Shown here piece after piece: positions 1-5,720 of a stretch of DNA of 7,839 nucleotides. A model generated the notes under the pieces. That model was not told the DNA's origin. It was given only the letters and a program-made list of their open reading frames with translations, and searched no databases. Position 1 is the first letter of the stretch, and each line of letters opens with the position of its first letter. Source of the stretch: Nitrososphaerota archaeon (GTDB lineage: Archaea; Thermoproteota; Nitrososphaeria; Nitrososphaerales; UBA183); NCBI GenBank assembly GCA_029785685.1, contig JAFLZE010000045.1:1-7839 (forward strand). The letters are read 5' to 3'. Made by a program: the position numbers and the translations under genes.

Positions 1-209
1 TAGTCGTTTCGACCGAGCTCCACTTCAACCAATCCTAGCCTCCTGAGTGATTGGAGGACTCTGCGGGCGTCCGAAGCAGACATCCCGATTTTTTGAGCTA
101 GCGAAGCGGAAGTTGCCTTGCTGCTCCGTGTGAGCGTAACATACGCCTCTGCCTGAAGCGGAGACAAACCGAGTGATATCAGGTCGTCAATAATTTGGTT
201 CTGCGTCAC
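1..209 (-). CDS. TrmB-like winged-helix transcriptional regulator, N-terminal part (cut by window edge)
   Basis: Reading the minus strand from GTG at 209 gives 69 codons open to the window edge, beginning VTQNQIIDDLISLGLSPLQA. The pattern (helix with LGLSPLQAEAYVTLTR, then SASLAQKIGMSASDARRVLQ as the recognition helix-turn-helix, then LRRLGLVEVELG as the start of the wing) is the usual N-terminal winged helix of the archaeal TrmB family, whose members bind operator DNA and often control sugar or central-metabolism genes. The C-terminal effector-binding part lies outside the window, so the ligand cannot be guessed and the protein might be a short HTH-only member. GTG 209 is the only plausible start: the frame is closed by a stop 14 codons upstream with no ATG, and a TATA box lies about 40 nt upstream. 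Family assignment rests on motif recognition of the HTH only. Confidence 0.75.
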   Translation of the reverse strand, partial: MTQNQIIDDLISLGLSPLQAEAYVTLTRSSKATSASLAQKIGMSASDARRVLQSLRRLGLVEVELGRND

Positions 210-241
210 AGCAGTTCGACTCGCGTTATTCGGTACTGCGC

Positions 242-523
242 CTATGATTTATAGCGAGTGGTGGCGCCATTCGCTACTGCGACACAGATTGACCGAGACC
301 CCTGTATATATGTTAATTTTTCTGTGAATGACTTTGTGACTGGCATATTCCTTAACATCGATATGCTAAGTTGGCCAGAGCTGATGGGACATTGGTCTAG
401 CTTGAGGCCGTCGCTGTTTAGTAGCATGCTACTAAGGCCGGGTTTGTCGAGAAGTTGGACGGCCTTCCAAAAGTCAGAGGAAATCTCGGCTGGGGGCTGA
501 GAGGCCTCGTCTGGCAACCGCAA
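242..523 (-). CDS. doubtful small hypothetical protein (93 aa)
   Basis: This TTG-started frame lies 37 nt downstream of the parB stop on the same strand and would be read from the parB transcript, because no TATA box is seen just upstream. I recognise no family. The product would be soluble, with no membrane segment, no cysteine motif and no clear HTH. The first 50 codons have mostly G/C third positions (about two thirds) and a lower G/C second position, which looks coding-like; the last 43 codons do not (about 40% G/C third positions). The 3' end also contains the TATA box of the TrmB-like gene, and codons 30-35 lie on an 18-bp palindrome. A competing plus-strand frame (258-500) has no better support. 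The stretch 210-560 may simply be intergenic regulatory DNA, so treat this entry as a weak candidate. Confidence 0.25.
   Translation of the reverse strand: MRLPDEASQPPAEISSDFWKAVQLLDKPGLSSMLLNSDGLKLDQCPISSGQLSISMLRNMPVTKSFTEKLTYIQGSRSICVAVANGATTRYKS
247..253 (-). promoter_or_regulatory. TATA box for the TrmB-like gene
   Basis: On the minus strand the sequence reads CTATAAATC, a near-ideal archaeal TATA element. Its centre (about 250) predicts transcription starting near 223, leaving a leader of roughly 14 nt before the GTG start at 209. Confidence 0.6.
418..435. repeat. perfect 18-bp palindrome, candidate operator or parS-like site
   Basis: The sequence TTAGTAGCATGCTACTAA is its own exact reverse complement, with no spacer. 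It lies about 125 nt beyond the parB stop codon and about 225 nt upstream of the TrmB-like start codon. A perfect palindrome of this length without a loop is more typical of a dimeric DNA-binding protein site than of an RNA hairpin. Its size is comparable to the 16-bp bacterial parS, but its sequence does not match parS. Either neighbouring regulator (ParB or TrmB-like) could be the binder; this is inference. Confidence 0.45.
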
Positions 524-530
524 AGGCGGT
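517..530. repeat. short inverted repeat downstream of parB
   Basis: ACCGC and GCGGT (5-bp arms) are separated by AAAG, about 30 nt beyond the parB stop. It could form a small hairpin in the 3' end of the parB transcript. There is no T-tract after it, so it is not convincing as an archaeal terminator. Confidence 0.25.
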
Positions 531-560
531 AAGGCACCCGTAGTCCTGTGAAGAAACGCG

Positions 561-1424
561 CTACCCTACTCGCGTCCTCTTGTAGCTCAACAGCTCGTCG
601 ATCAGTTGATGAACGGATATGCGCTTGCTGAGAAGGACCTTCTTCAAGGCGTCACTCCTCGCCTTCTCATACAATGAATCGATTCGGACCATGGACACCT
701 TGAGCGAAAGGATTGCCCTGTCGATGACGAATGCGTCCGAGTCCTTCCGGCTTTTTTGCGTCGTCTTGAGCCAGTCAGGCGCTGGAGTTTCATTTCGTTC
801 TAGGCCTTGGGAACTTGCTGCCTCACGAATGTCGGCCCGGGTTATCTTGTGCCTGATGGCGGATTCAAAAATTTCTCTCTGGCGTTCTGAGTCCTTCAGC
901 CAGCTGATTTCTTCGGCGGTGCTGGCACTCAGGCTGCCGTCCCTTATCACGCTCTTGATGCTTTCAGGAAGAGCGAGCAGCCGTAGCCTATGGGCGACGT
1001 AGGCCTGCGATTTCCCTATGTGGCGGGCGAGCTCGGACTGGCTGCCCCATCCGTATTCTTCGCAGTATCTCCTGAATGATTCGGCCTCCTCAATCGGGTC
1101 CAGGGTCCTGCGCTGAAGGTTTTCGGCAAGGGCGGCTTCGTAAGCTTCCTTGTCGGGCATCTCCACCACTATCGCCGGTATTCGGCGAAAGTTCAGTTTC
1201 CTGCACGCGTTGTATCGCCTGTTCCCAGCGATTATCTCGAAGTACCCCGCCTTTGGTCGGACGACGATAGGCTCGATGAGGCCGGACGCCTTAATCGACT
1301 CGCCCAGTTCGTCAGTGTCCCCTATCCGCTCCCTTGGCTGGAACGGACTTGGCAGGAGTAGTGACATCTCAAGCTCTTCATAGGCGGTAACGTAGCTGAA
1401 CTCCCCTGCCCTGTGGCGAGCCAC
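561..1424 (-). CDS. ParB/Spo0J-type DNA-binding protein (orphan, archaeal)
   Basis: The 287-aa product has the ParB layout. An N-terminal ParB/Srx-fold domain (about residues 20-106) carries PSPFQPR (25-31), a GxRR box as AGNRRYNACR (66-75) and ENLQRRTLDPIEEAESF (101-117). A helix-turn-helix follows, SQSELARHIGKSQAYVAHRLRLL (about 128-150), and then a lysine/arginine-rich C-terminal helical region that may dimerise. In bacterial ParB the GERR box and the ENLQR box bind CTP and allow sliding from parS; here GERR is GNRR, so nucleotide use may differ. No ParA lies next to it, so it may act alone as a nucleoid or regulatory factor. I chose the GTG at 1424 because a TATA box sits about 29 nt upstream, predicting a leaderless or nearly leaderless mRNA; an internal ATG at residue 20 is an alternative. 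Fold assignment is strong; the role in segregation is inference. Confidence 0.88.
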   Translation of the reverse strand: MARHRAGEFSYVTAYEELEMSLLLPSPFQPRERIGDTDELGESIKASGLIEPIVVRPKAGYFEIIAGNRRYNACRKLNFRRIPAIVVEMPDKEAYEAALAENLQRRTLDPIEEAESFRRYCEEYGWGSQSELARHIGKSQAYVAHRLRLLALPESIKSVIRDGSLSASTAEEISWLKDSERQREIFESAIRHKITRADIREAASSQGLERNETPAPDWLKTTQKSRKDSDAFVIDRAILSLKVSMVRIDSLYEKARSDALKKVLLSKRISVHQLIDELLSYKRTRVG

Positions 1425-1449
1425 GTCGGCCCTGGATCCTAATGTTCCT

Positions 1450-1456
1450 GATATAA
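1450..1456 (-). promoter_or_regulatory. TATA box for parB
   Basis: The minus strand reads CCTTATATCAGG. The box centre (about 1453) is 29 nt from the GTG at 1424, so transcription should begin at or within a few nt of the start codon. This supports the GTG as the true start. Confidence 0.5.
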
Positions 1457-1689
1457 GGTGACTTTACAAGCGAAAGCGAGAGAGATGGGTTTCGCGGCTT
1501 TCGAGTTGGGGACGTTCCATATGGTGTGATTCCGACCGTCGTTCTAATCCGCGTCTCGGCCCCCAACGCAGGCCAGAGCGCCATCCGTCGGCCCCATCAC
1601 ATACAGAAGGGCGTTGCACAACGTAAAGTCAGGCAGGGGAAGAATCCAGAGAAGCTATGGCTCGGGAAACCAAATGTCAGGTTCCATGG
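1457..1689. other. intergenic region between parB and the alcohol dehydrogenase
   Basis: About 230 nt without a supported gene; the frames crossing it (1378-1584 minus, 1526-1816 plus) show no family features and overlap the parB or dehydrogenase genes. It holds a 7-bp inverted repeat, CGAAAGC (1471-1477) and GCTTTCG (1497-1503), just upstream of the parB TATA box, which might be a binding site. I looked for a tRNA and found no T-arm motif. Confidence 0.4.
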
Positions 1690-2733
1690 TCAACTGGTCA
1701 ACACGGCTCGACCCAGCACTTCTCCATGCCGCATCTGCGTTATTGCGCTATTGATATCAGAGAGCTTGAATTTCTGTACCTTGCTCTTTACCTTGCCGGA
1801 TTCAAGTAGTTCATAGACTTCGACAAGTTCTTCGTAGGTGCCCCACATGCTTCCTGTGATCTGCGACTCCGAATGGATCAAGTCAATCAAAGGAACGTTC
1901 AAAGTCCCGCCGCCAAGGCCGACATCTACGTAAATGCCATCAGCGGACAACACCTTCATTGAGAGTGCAGCGGTTTCGTTGGTCCCTACGAAGTCCAGGA
2001 TCGATCTGACCCCTCTGCCTCCGGTCGCTGAGGCAATTCTTTCCACGGGATTGTCCTTTCTCGAATTCAAGGTAATGCTCGCACCGAAGCTCTCAGCCAG
2101 GCTGAGTTTGTTGTCCGCCACATCGGCCGCAATCACAGTGGTCGGCCCGAAGAGCCGCAGATATTGCAGCGCGTAGAGCCCCAATCCACCCGCACCGATT
2201 ACGAGGCTGAATGAGCCAGGCGAGAGATGGCTTCGGACCCTCTTTGCCGCCCTGTACGAGGTCAAGCCTGCATCGGTGAGCGGTGCGAGGTCCTCCAAGT
2301 TGCCTTCGACCTTCAGAAGGTATCTGGATGATGGCACATACATGAACTCGGCGAAACCACCCTGGTATTCGGGGCTGATTCCTGGGGTGAGCGGACTCTT
2401 AGAGCACCTCTGTTCCTCCCCTCTTCTGCAAAACGCACAGGTGCCGCACCCCCAGGCTCCATAGACGAGGACAGGGTCTCCTACCTTCAGCGCAGTGACA
2501 GAATCGCCGACGGCGTGGACGTAGCCAGCATTCTCGTGCCCAAGGATGAATGGCAGCTTGGGGAAGTTCCCCCTGATGTCTGGCAGCGTTCCGTCCATCA
2601 CTGAAAGATCGGTATGGCAAAGCCCCGCGGCCGCCATCCGCACAATGACGTCGGACCCAGTTCTCAACTCCGGCATCGGGACGTCGTCCCATTGGAGCGG
2701 TTTCCCGAATTCGTGCAGCCTGGCTGCCTTCAA
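1690..2733 (-). CDS. zinc-dependent medium-chain alcohol dehydrogenase, NAD-type
   Basis: The 347-aa product interconverts an alcohol and an aldehyde or ketone with a nicotinamide cofactor. The GroES-like catalytic domain carries the catalytic zinc ligands: C39 in AAGLCHTD, H66 and E67 in LGHENAG, and D154 in the place of the Cys of the Sulfolobus enzyme. The structural zinc site is complete, with C96, C99, C102 and C110. The Rossmann part has GAGGLG (180-185), and D204 at the end of the second strand favours NAD over NADP. Length and layout match the Sulfolobus-type archaeal dehydrogenases. The start is TTG at 2733, directly after an in-frame stop, and gives MKAARLHEFGKPL, which aligns with family N-termini. 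A TATA-like box lies 30-40 nt upstream. It is divergent from the CoA-transferase gene with only 73 nt between them. The substrate is unknown; in context it could act on a hydroxyacyl or aldehyde intermediate, which is inference. Confidence 0.92.
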   Translation of the reverse strand: MKAARLHEFGKPLQWDDVPMPELRTGSDVIVRMAAAGLCHTDLSVMDGTLPDIRGNFPKLPFILGHENAGYVHAVGDSVTALKVGDPVLVYGAWGCGTCAFCRRGEEQRCSKSPLTPGISPEYQGGFAEFMYVPSSRYLLKVEGNLEDLAPLTDAGLTSYRAAKRVRSHLSPGSFSLVIGAGGLGLYALQYLRLFGPTTVIAADVADNKLSLAESFGASITLNSRKDNPVERIASATGGRGVRSILDFVGTNETAALSMKVLSADGIYVDVGLGGGTLNVPLIDLIHSESQITGSMWGTYEELVEVYELLESGKVKSKVQKFKLSDINSAITQMRHGEVLGRAVLTS

Positions 2734-2764
2734 CTAGAAACAGGTTCTCAACGCTTTGAAGTCA

Positions 2765-2772
2765 TAGATAAA
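2765..2772. promoter_or_regulatory. TATA-like element in the dehydrogenase / CoA-transferase divergent promoter
   Basis: The minus strand reads GGATTTATCTATG. It predicts a start near 2742 for the dehydrogenase (leader about 9 nt). The same element read on the plus strand (AGATAAATCC) would give a start near 2795 for the CoA-transferase at 2807. No second TATA box is evident in the 73-nt gap, so the element may serve both genes. Confidence 0.4.
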
Positions 2773-2806
2773 TCCGAGGTGTTACACGGCATATGTCTGA
2801 CTCCAA

Positions 2807-3997
2807 ATGGGTGATGGTCCGCTTAAGGGCGTAAGGATAGTCGATATGACAAGGCATGTCGCCGGTCCGTTCTGCACCATGATTCTTGGCGACATGGGGG
2901 CCGATGTGATTAAGGTCGAACCTCCAGGGAAAGGCTCCCCTGAGCGCGCCGCCACCCCGACCTATCGCGGGATGAGCACTTACTTCATGGGATCTAATCG
3001 TAGCAAGAAGAGCGTCGTTCTGAATATGAAGACACCCGAGGGCGTCTCGATACTGAAGAAGCTGAGCGAGACGGCCGATGTCTTCGTAGAGAACTTGAGG
3101 CCGGGAGTCTGCGATAGGCTGGGGGTCGGTTACAAGGATATTTCCGCAGTCAACGGACGGATAGTCTACTGCTCGATTTCGGGTTATGGTCACGACGGGC
3201 CATCCTCCCGGCGGCCTTCATACGATCTGGTGGCGCAGGCGTTGAGCGGGCTCCTAAGCCTGTATAGCGATGGCCGGGCGCCGCCGATGGCGCCGCTTGG
3301 GCTCGCTGACTTGACCACGGCCATGGTCGCCACCCAAGCAATCCTGGCCGCGCTGCTCGCCAGAGAGAAACAGCACGTCGGTCAGTTCGTGGAGGTGTCC
3401 TTGTTGGAATCGGCCGCATTCCTGCTCCAGTACATGGCCATGCCCGTGCTGCAGGGAATGGACACAAACTTCGACCACCTCACGAGGGCGAGGCAGGTCG
3501 GCTTCATGGGCATCTATTCCGACATGTCTAACCGGTTCTTCGTGATTGAAGCGCCCGACGATGGGGTCTTTCAGCGGGCGGCGGCCATACCCGAGCTGAA
3601 GGAAATAGTGACTAGCCCGAAGTTCTCGACCCGGCCCGCTAGGGCGAGCAACTGGCAGGAGCTGCATCAGGTTCTGCAGGGCGTTCTGAGCCAGAAGCCC
3701 AGGGAGTACTGGATTCGGGAACTTGAGAAGGTAGACGTCCCCTGCGCAGCCGTGAAGACGGTGGCCGAAGCATTCCAAGACCCGCAGCTCATCTACAGGG
3801 GTGGAATAGTGGAACTTCAAGACGAGGTCACAGGGAAGCTCAAGATGCTCAATCTGCCGATGAAGTTCTCAGAGACGGCCGCCAGGGTCACCAAGAGACC
3901 CCCGCTGTTGGGTGAGCAGACCGACGAGATCCTTGGCGCCCTCGGATACACCAAGGACGAACTGCTCGCGCTCCGCGGCAAAGGCGTCATCTCGTAG
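2807..3997 (+). CDS. class III (CaiB/BaiF-type) acyl-CoA transferase
   Basis: The 396-aa product belongs to the family III CoA-transferases, cytoplasmic enzymes that move CoA from one acyl-CoA to a free carboxylic acid, forming interlocked dimers. The N-terminal family signature is clear: LKGVRIVDMTRHVAGPF (6-22), then LGDMGADVIKVEPPG (27-41), KKSVVLNMKTPEG (67-79) and VFVENLRPGVCDRLGVGY (92-109). The catalytic aspartate is D168 in PLGLADLTTAM, at the position expected from formyl-CoA transferase (D169). The C-terminal part (VPCAAVKTVAEAFQDPQ, later LGEQTDEILGALGYTKDEL) is also typical, and the length is normal. ATG 2807 is the only start after an in-frame stop. The gene is probably transcribed alone or with the crotonase gene 62 nt downstream, which also has its own TATA-like box. 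The likely job in context is activation of an organic acid to its CoA thioester; donor and acceptor cannot be read from sequence. Confidence 0.93.
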   Translation: MGDGPLKGVRIVDMTRHVAGPFCTMILGDMGADVIKVEPPGKGSPERAATPTYRGMSTYFMGSNRSKKSVVLNMKTPEGVSILKKLSETADVFVENLRPGVCDRLGVGYKDISAVNGRIVYCSISGYGHDGPSSRRPSYDLVAQALSGLLSLYSDGRAPPMAPLGLADLTTAMVATQAILAALLAREKQHVGQFVEVSLLESAAFLLQYMAMPVLQGMDTNFDHLTRARQVGFMGIYSDMSNRFFVIEAPDDGVFQRAAAIPELKEIVTSPKFSTRPARASNWQELHQVLQGVLSQKPREYWIRELEKVDVPCAAVKTVAEAFQDPQLIYRGGIVELQDEVTGKLKMLNLPMKFSETAARVTKRPPLLGEQTDEILGALGYTKDELLALRGKGVIS

Positions 3998-4015
3998 ACT
4001 TTGGCCGCGACAAGC

Positions 4016-4030
4016 ACAAACCCTTATTCA
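4016..4030 (+). promoter_or_regulatory. BRE/TATA-like promoter for the crotonase gene
   Basis: ACAAACCCTTATTCA resembles a purine-rich BRE followed by a TATA element. Its core (about 4026) predicts transcription near 4052, 8 nt before ATG 4060. This suggests that the crotonase can be transcribed independently of the CoA-transferase. Confidence 0.4.
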
Positions 4031-4059
4031 ACCGCCGGAAGTCACTTCACCTCAGTGGC

Positions 4060-4884
4060 ATGCCAAGCGCAAAATCCGTGGTTCTTCTGGATGTCCATGA
4101 TGGCTATGCAGAGATAATTTTCAACAGGCCGGAGAAGCTGAACGCGTTCAACGACGAGATGCGTGCCCAGACGCGCGAACATCTTGCCGCCTGCGTGGAG
4201 GACGACAGGGTTCACGCTGTGGTGTTGAAGGGGGAAGGGAGGGCCTTCTCCGCCGGAGCGGACCTGGGGGATCCGTCGAATGAAATCAAGGCGGCAAGAA
4301 CGTGGAGGAGACTCTTTCTCAGCGAGAACAGGCTATTCAAGAAAATTCTGTCCTGTCCCAAGCCGACTATTGCAGCCACCAGGGGCTACGCCTTGGGATA
4401 TGGGTTCTTCCTCGCGAACGCCTGCGACATCATCCTGAGCGCCCGCAGCTGTAGGTTCGGAACCCCCGAGATAAGGCAGGCCGAAGGGGTCGCTAGGCTT
4501 CTGATCCCGTTCAACGTGCGTAGGAACTTGGCGATGGAGTTCCTCCTTACCGGCGACCTGATTGACGCCGAGAAGGCAGAAGCGATTGGTCTGATTAATA
4601 GGGCGGTGGAAGATGATGCTCTCGACAAGGAATTATCGAAGCTCGCCAGGAAGCTTGGGCACATAGACCTGCGAGCCCTCAAGATGAACAAGTCGATGGT
4701 AAATCGTTGGTATGGAGCGGAGAGGTTCGGACTGCCCATGGACTTCGCTGCCCGCCAAGAGGCGCTGCTGCTGGGCTCGGGGGCTTCGGTTGAATGGATG
4801 GAGCTAGCTCAGAAGATAGGTTTCAGGGAGTTCCTGAGACTGAGAGACAAGCCTTTTCGAGAAATTGACGAAGGCAGCGAGTGA
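4060..4884 (+). CDS. crotonase-superfamily enzyme (enoyl-CoA hydratase/isomerase or hydrolase-like)
   Basis: The 274-aa product has the crotonase fold. The N-terminal signature is IIFNRPEKLNAFNDEM (19-34), the first oxyanion-hole segment is GRAFSAGADL (60-69), and the second is RGYALGYGFFLANACDIILS (108-127), followed by FGTPEIR (133-139). In enoyl-CoA hydratase two glutamates add water across the double bond. E137 in TPEIR matches the second (rat E164), but the first (rat E144, in GGGCE) is replaced by F117. Simple hydratase activity is therefore doubtful; isomerases, ring-opening or thioester hydrolases and other superfamily members are alternatives. The segment GVARLLIPFNVRRN replaces the usual glycine-rich loop, and the C-terminal helical region (ARKLGHIDLRALKMNKSMVN onward) is of normal type. 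ATG 4060 is supported by a TATA-like box. It ends 17 nt from the convergent lactonase-like gene. It probably processes the acyl-CoA made by the CoA-transferase. Confidence 0.88.
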   Translation: MPSAKSVVLLDVHDGYAEIIFNRPEKLNAFNDEMRAQTREHLAACVEDDRVHAVVLKGEGRAFSAGADLGDPSNEIKAARTWRRLFLSENRLFKKILSCPKPTIAATRGYALGYGFFLANACDIILSARSCRFGTPEIRQAEGVARLLIPFNVRRNLAMEFLLTGDLIDAEKAEAIGLINRAVEDDALDKELSKLARKLGHIDLRALKMNKSMVNRWYGAERFGLPMDFAARQEALLLGSGASVEWMELAQKIGFREFLRLRDKPFREIDEGSE

Positions 4885-4901
4885 AGCGAAGGCCCAACCC
4901 C

Positions 4902-5657
4902 CTAGCGAAAAGCCGCGCCGTCCTCGAGAAGTGGGTCGTGGCTAGGGATCATGGTTCCAGAAACGTCATCGAGCTTTTGACAGCTTCGGAACCATTCGTT
5001 GAGGTCGCTGTGGATAGCCGGAGGGATTCTGGGAAGCGCAACGGCCGTACCGAACCGCCTGCGTGATGGATACCAGTTATGATACATCGGTATCGTGTCG
5101 CCGCAGATGACGAACTCAGATTTGTCCAGCTTGACTGAGACCGACTGGGAACCCGGAGTGTGGCCTGGGGTATGAATCAATCGAATGCCATCTGAGAGTT
5201 TCTTGTCGCCGTCGATCAACTCGGCGTCAGACTTTTCCAGCGTCTCCAGTATGTCGCTGTCGTAGAACGGCGCCTGGGTCGGAAGCGGGTTTCGTGCAAA
5301 CTCAACTTCCTTCGACTGCACGAAGAGCCTTGCTCGCTTGAACTTTCCAATGAACGCCGAGTGGTCTGTGTGAAGGTGCGTGAGGACCAGGTTCCTAATG
5401 TCGTCAGGCTCGACAGAGAGTCTCCGCAGGGCGGACTGGAGGAGCTGCAAGGTTCCCCTGGCCGAGTTGTTGATGCGCGCAGCCCTATTGGGTCTGAAGC
5501 CGGCATCTACCAACGTCAACTCCCGCCCGGACCTTATCAGATACACAAAGATTGGGGCCGTTACTCGGACATCGAAATCGACGCCGTAGGTCAGCTCGGC
5601 CTTCCACAACTTGATTTCTCCCACCTTCAGGCACCGGATTTCGCGGGAGGACTGCAA
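4902..5657 (-). CDS. metallo-beta-lactamase-fold hydrolase, N-acyl homoserine lactonase-like
   Basis: From TTG 5657 the product is 251 aa. It has a complete di-metal site: THLHTDHS with H94, H96, D98 and H99, then H166 in TPGHTPGS, D187 in CGDTIP and H240 in PSHD. The N-terminal strand region (PIFVYLIRSGRELTLVDAGF) and the QSKEVEFA segment (114-121) resemble the AHL-lactonase branch rather than glyoxalase II or beta-lactamase. Such enzymes open lactones, but members annotated this way often act on other esters or thioesters. The frame is open up to 5918, but the longer version would overlap the divergent thiolase gene and its extra N-terminus has no family features. TTG 5657 sits 28 nt from the centre of a TATA box, giving a leaderless mRNA and a normal family length. 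It faces away from the thiolase gene and converges on the crotonase gene. The substrate is unknown: a pathway lactone or thioester, or signal degradation. Confidence 0.85.
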   Translation of the reverse strand: MQSSREIRCLKVGEIKLWKAELTYGVDFDVRVTAPIFVYLIRSGRELTLVDAGFRPNRAARINNSARGTLQLLQSALRRLSVEPDDIRNLVLTHLHTDHSAFIGKFKRARLFVQSKEVEFARNPLPTQAPFYDSDILETLEKSDAELIDGDKKLSDGIRLIHTPGHTPGSQSVSVKLDKSEFVICGDTIPMYHNWYPSRRRFGTAVALPRIPPAIHSDLNEWFRSCQKLDDVSGTMIPSHDPLLEDGAAFR

Positions 5658-5681
5658 TCGGTGCCGACCTCGCTGAGAGTC

Positions 5682-5687
5682 ATATAA
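5682..5687. promoter_or_regulatory. shared TATA box of the lactonase-like / thiolase-fold divergent promoter
   Basis: The minus strand reads CACTTATATGAC and the plus strand GTCATATAAGTG. For the minus gene the box lies about 28 nt before TTG 5657. For the plus gene it predicts transcription near 5711, just before TTG 5721. No other TATA-like box is visible nearby for the plus gene. Confidence 0.5.
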
Positions 5688-5708
5688 GTGGTGGCCGGAC
5701 CCGTCACC

Positions 5709-5713
5709 GGAGG
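5709..5713 (+). promoter_or_regulatory. Shine-Dalgarno GGAGG deciding the thiolase-fold start
   Basis: GGAGG lies 7 nt before TTG 5721. It favours that codon over the GTG codons at 5688 and 5691, which touch or adjoin the TATA box and have no visible promoter of their own upstream. Confidence 0.4.
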
Positions 5714-5720
5714 GCAAGAG

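Noticed and set aside
258..500. Plus-strand 80-codon frame
   Set aside because: Antisense to the weak minus frame, no promoter at a suitable distance, no recognisable family.
1511..1530. Possible bacterial-type parS near parB (around the CATATG)
   Set aside because: It does not match the TGTTTCACGTGAAACA consensus and symmetry is limited to the 6-bp core.
1687..1702. Tandem octamer TGGTCAAC at the dehydrogenase 3' end
   Set aside because: Only two short copies, partly inside the coding end; likely chance.
3254..3820. Long minus-strand frame inside the CoA-transferase gene
   Set aside because: A shadow of the plus-strand gene in G/C-rich codons; its His/Gly/Leu-rich product shows no motif.
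4881..5066. Plus-strand frame starting at GTG 4881, at the crotonase stop codon
   Set aside because: It lies antisense to the 3' end of the lactonase-like gene, which has a full catalytic motif set; the 61-residue product has no features.
5688..5720. GTG 5688 or 5691 as start of the thiolase-fold gene
   Set aside because: Both codons touch or adjoin the TATA box and no other promoter is seen upstream; TTG 5721 has GGAGG 7 nt before it. The longer form is not excluded.
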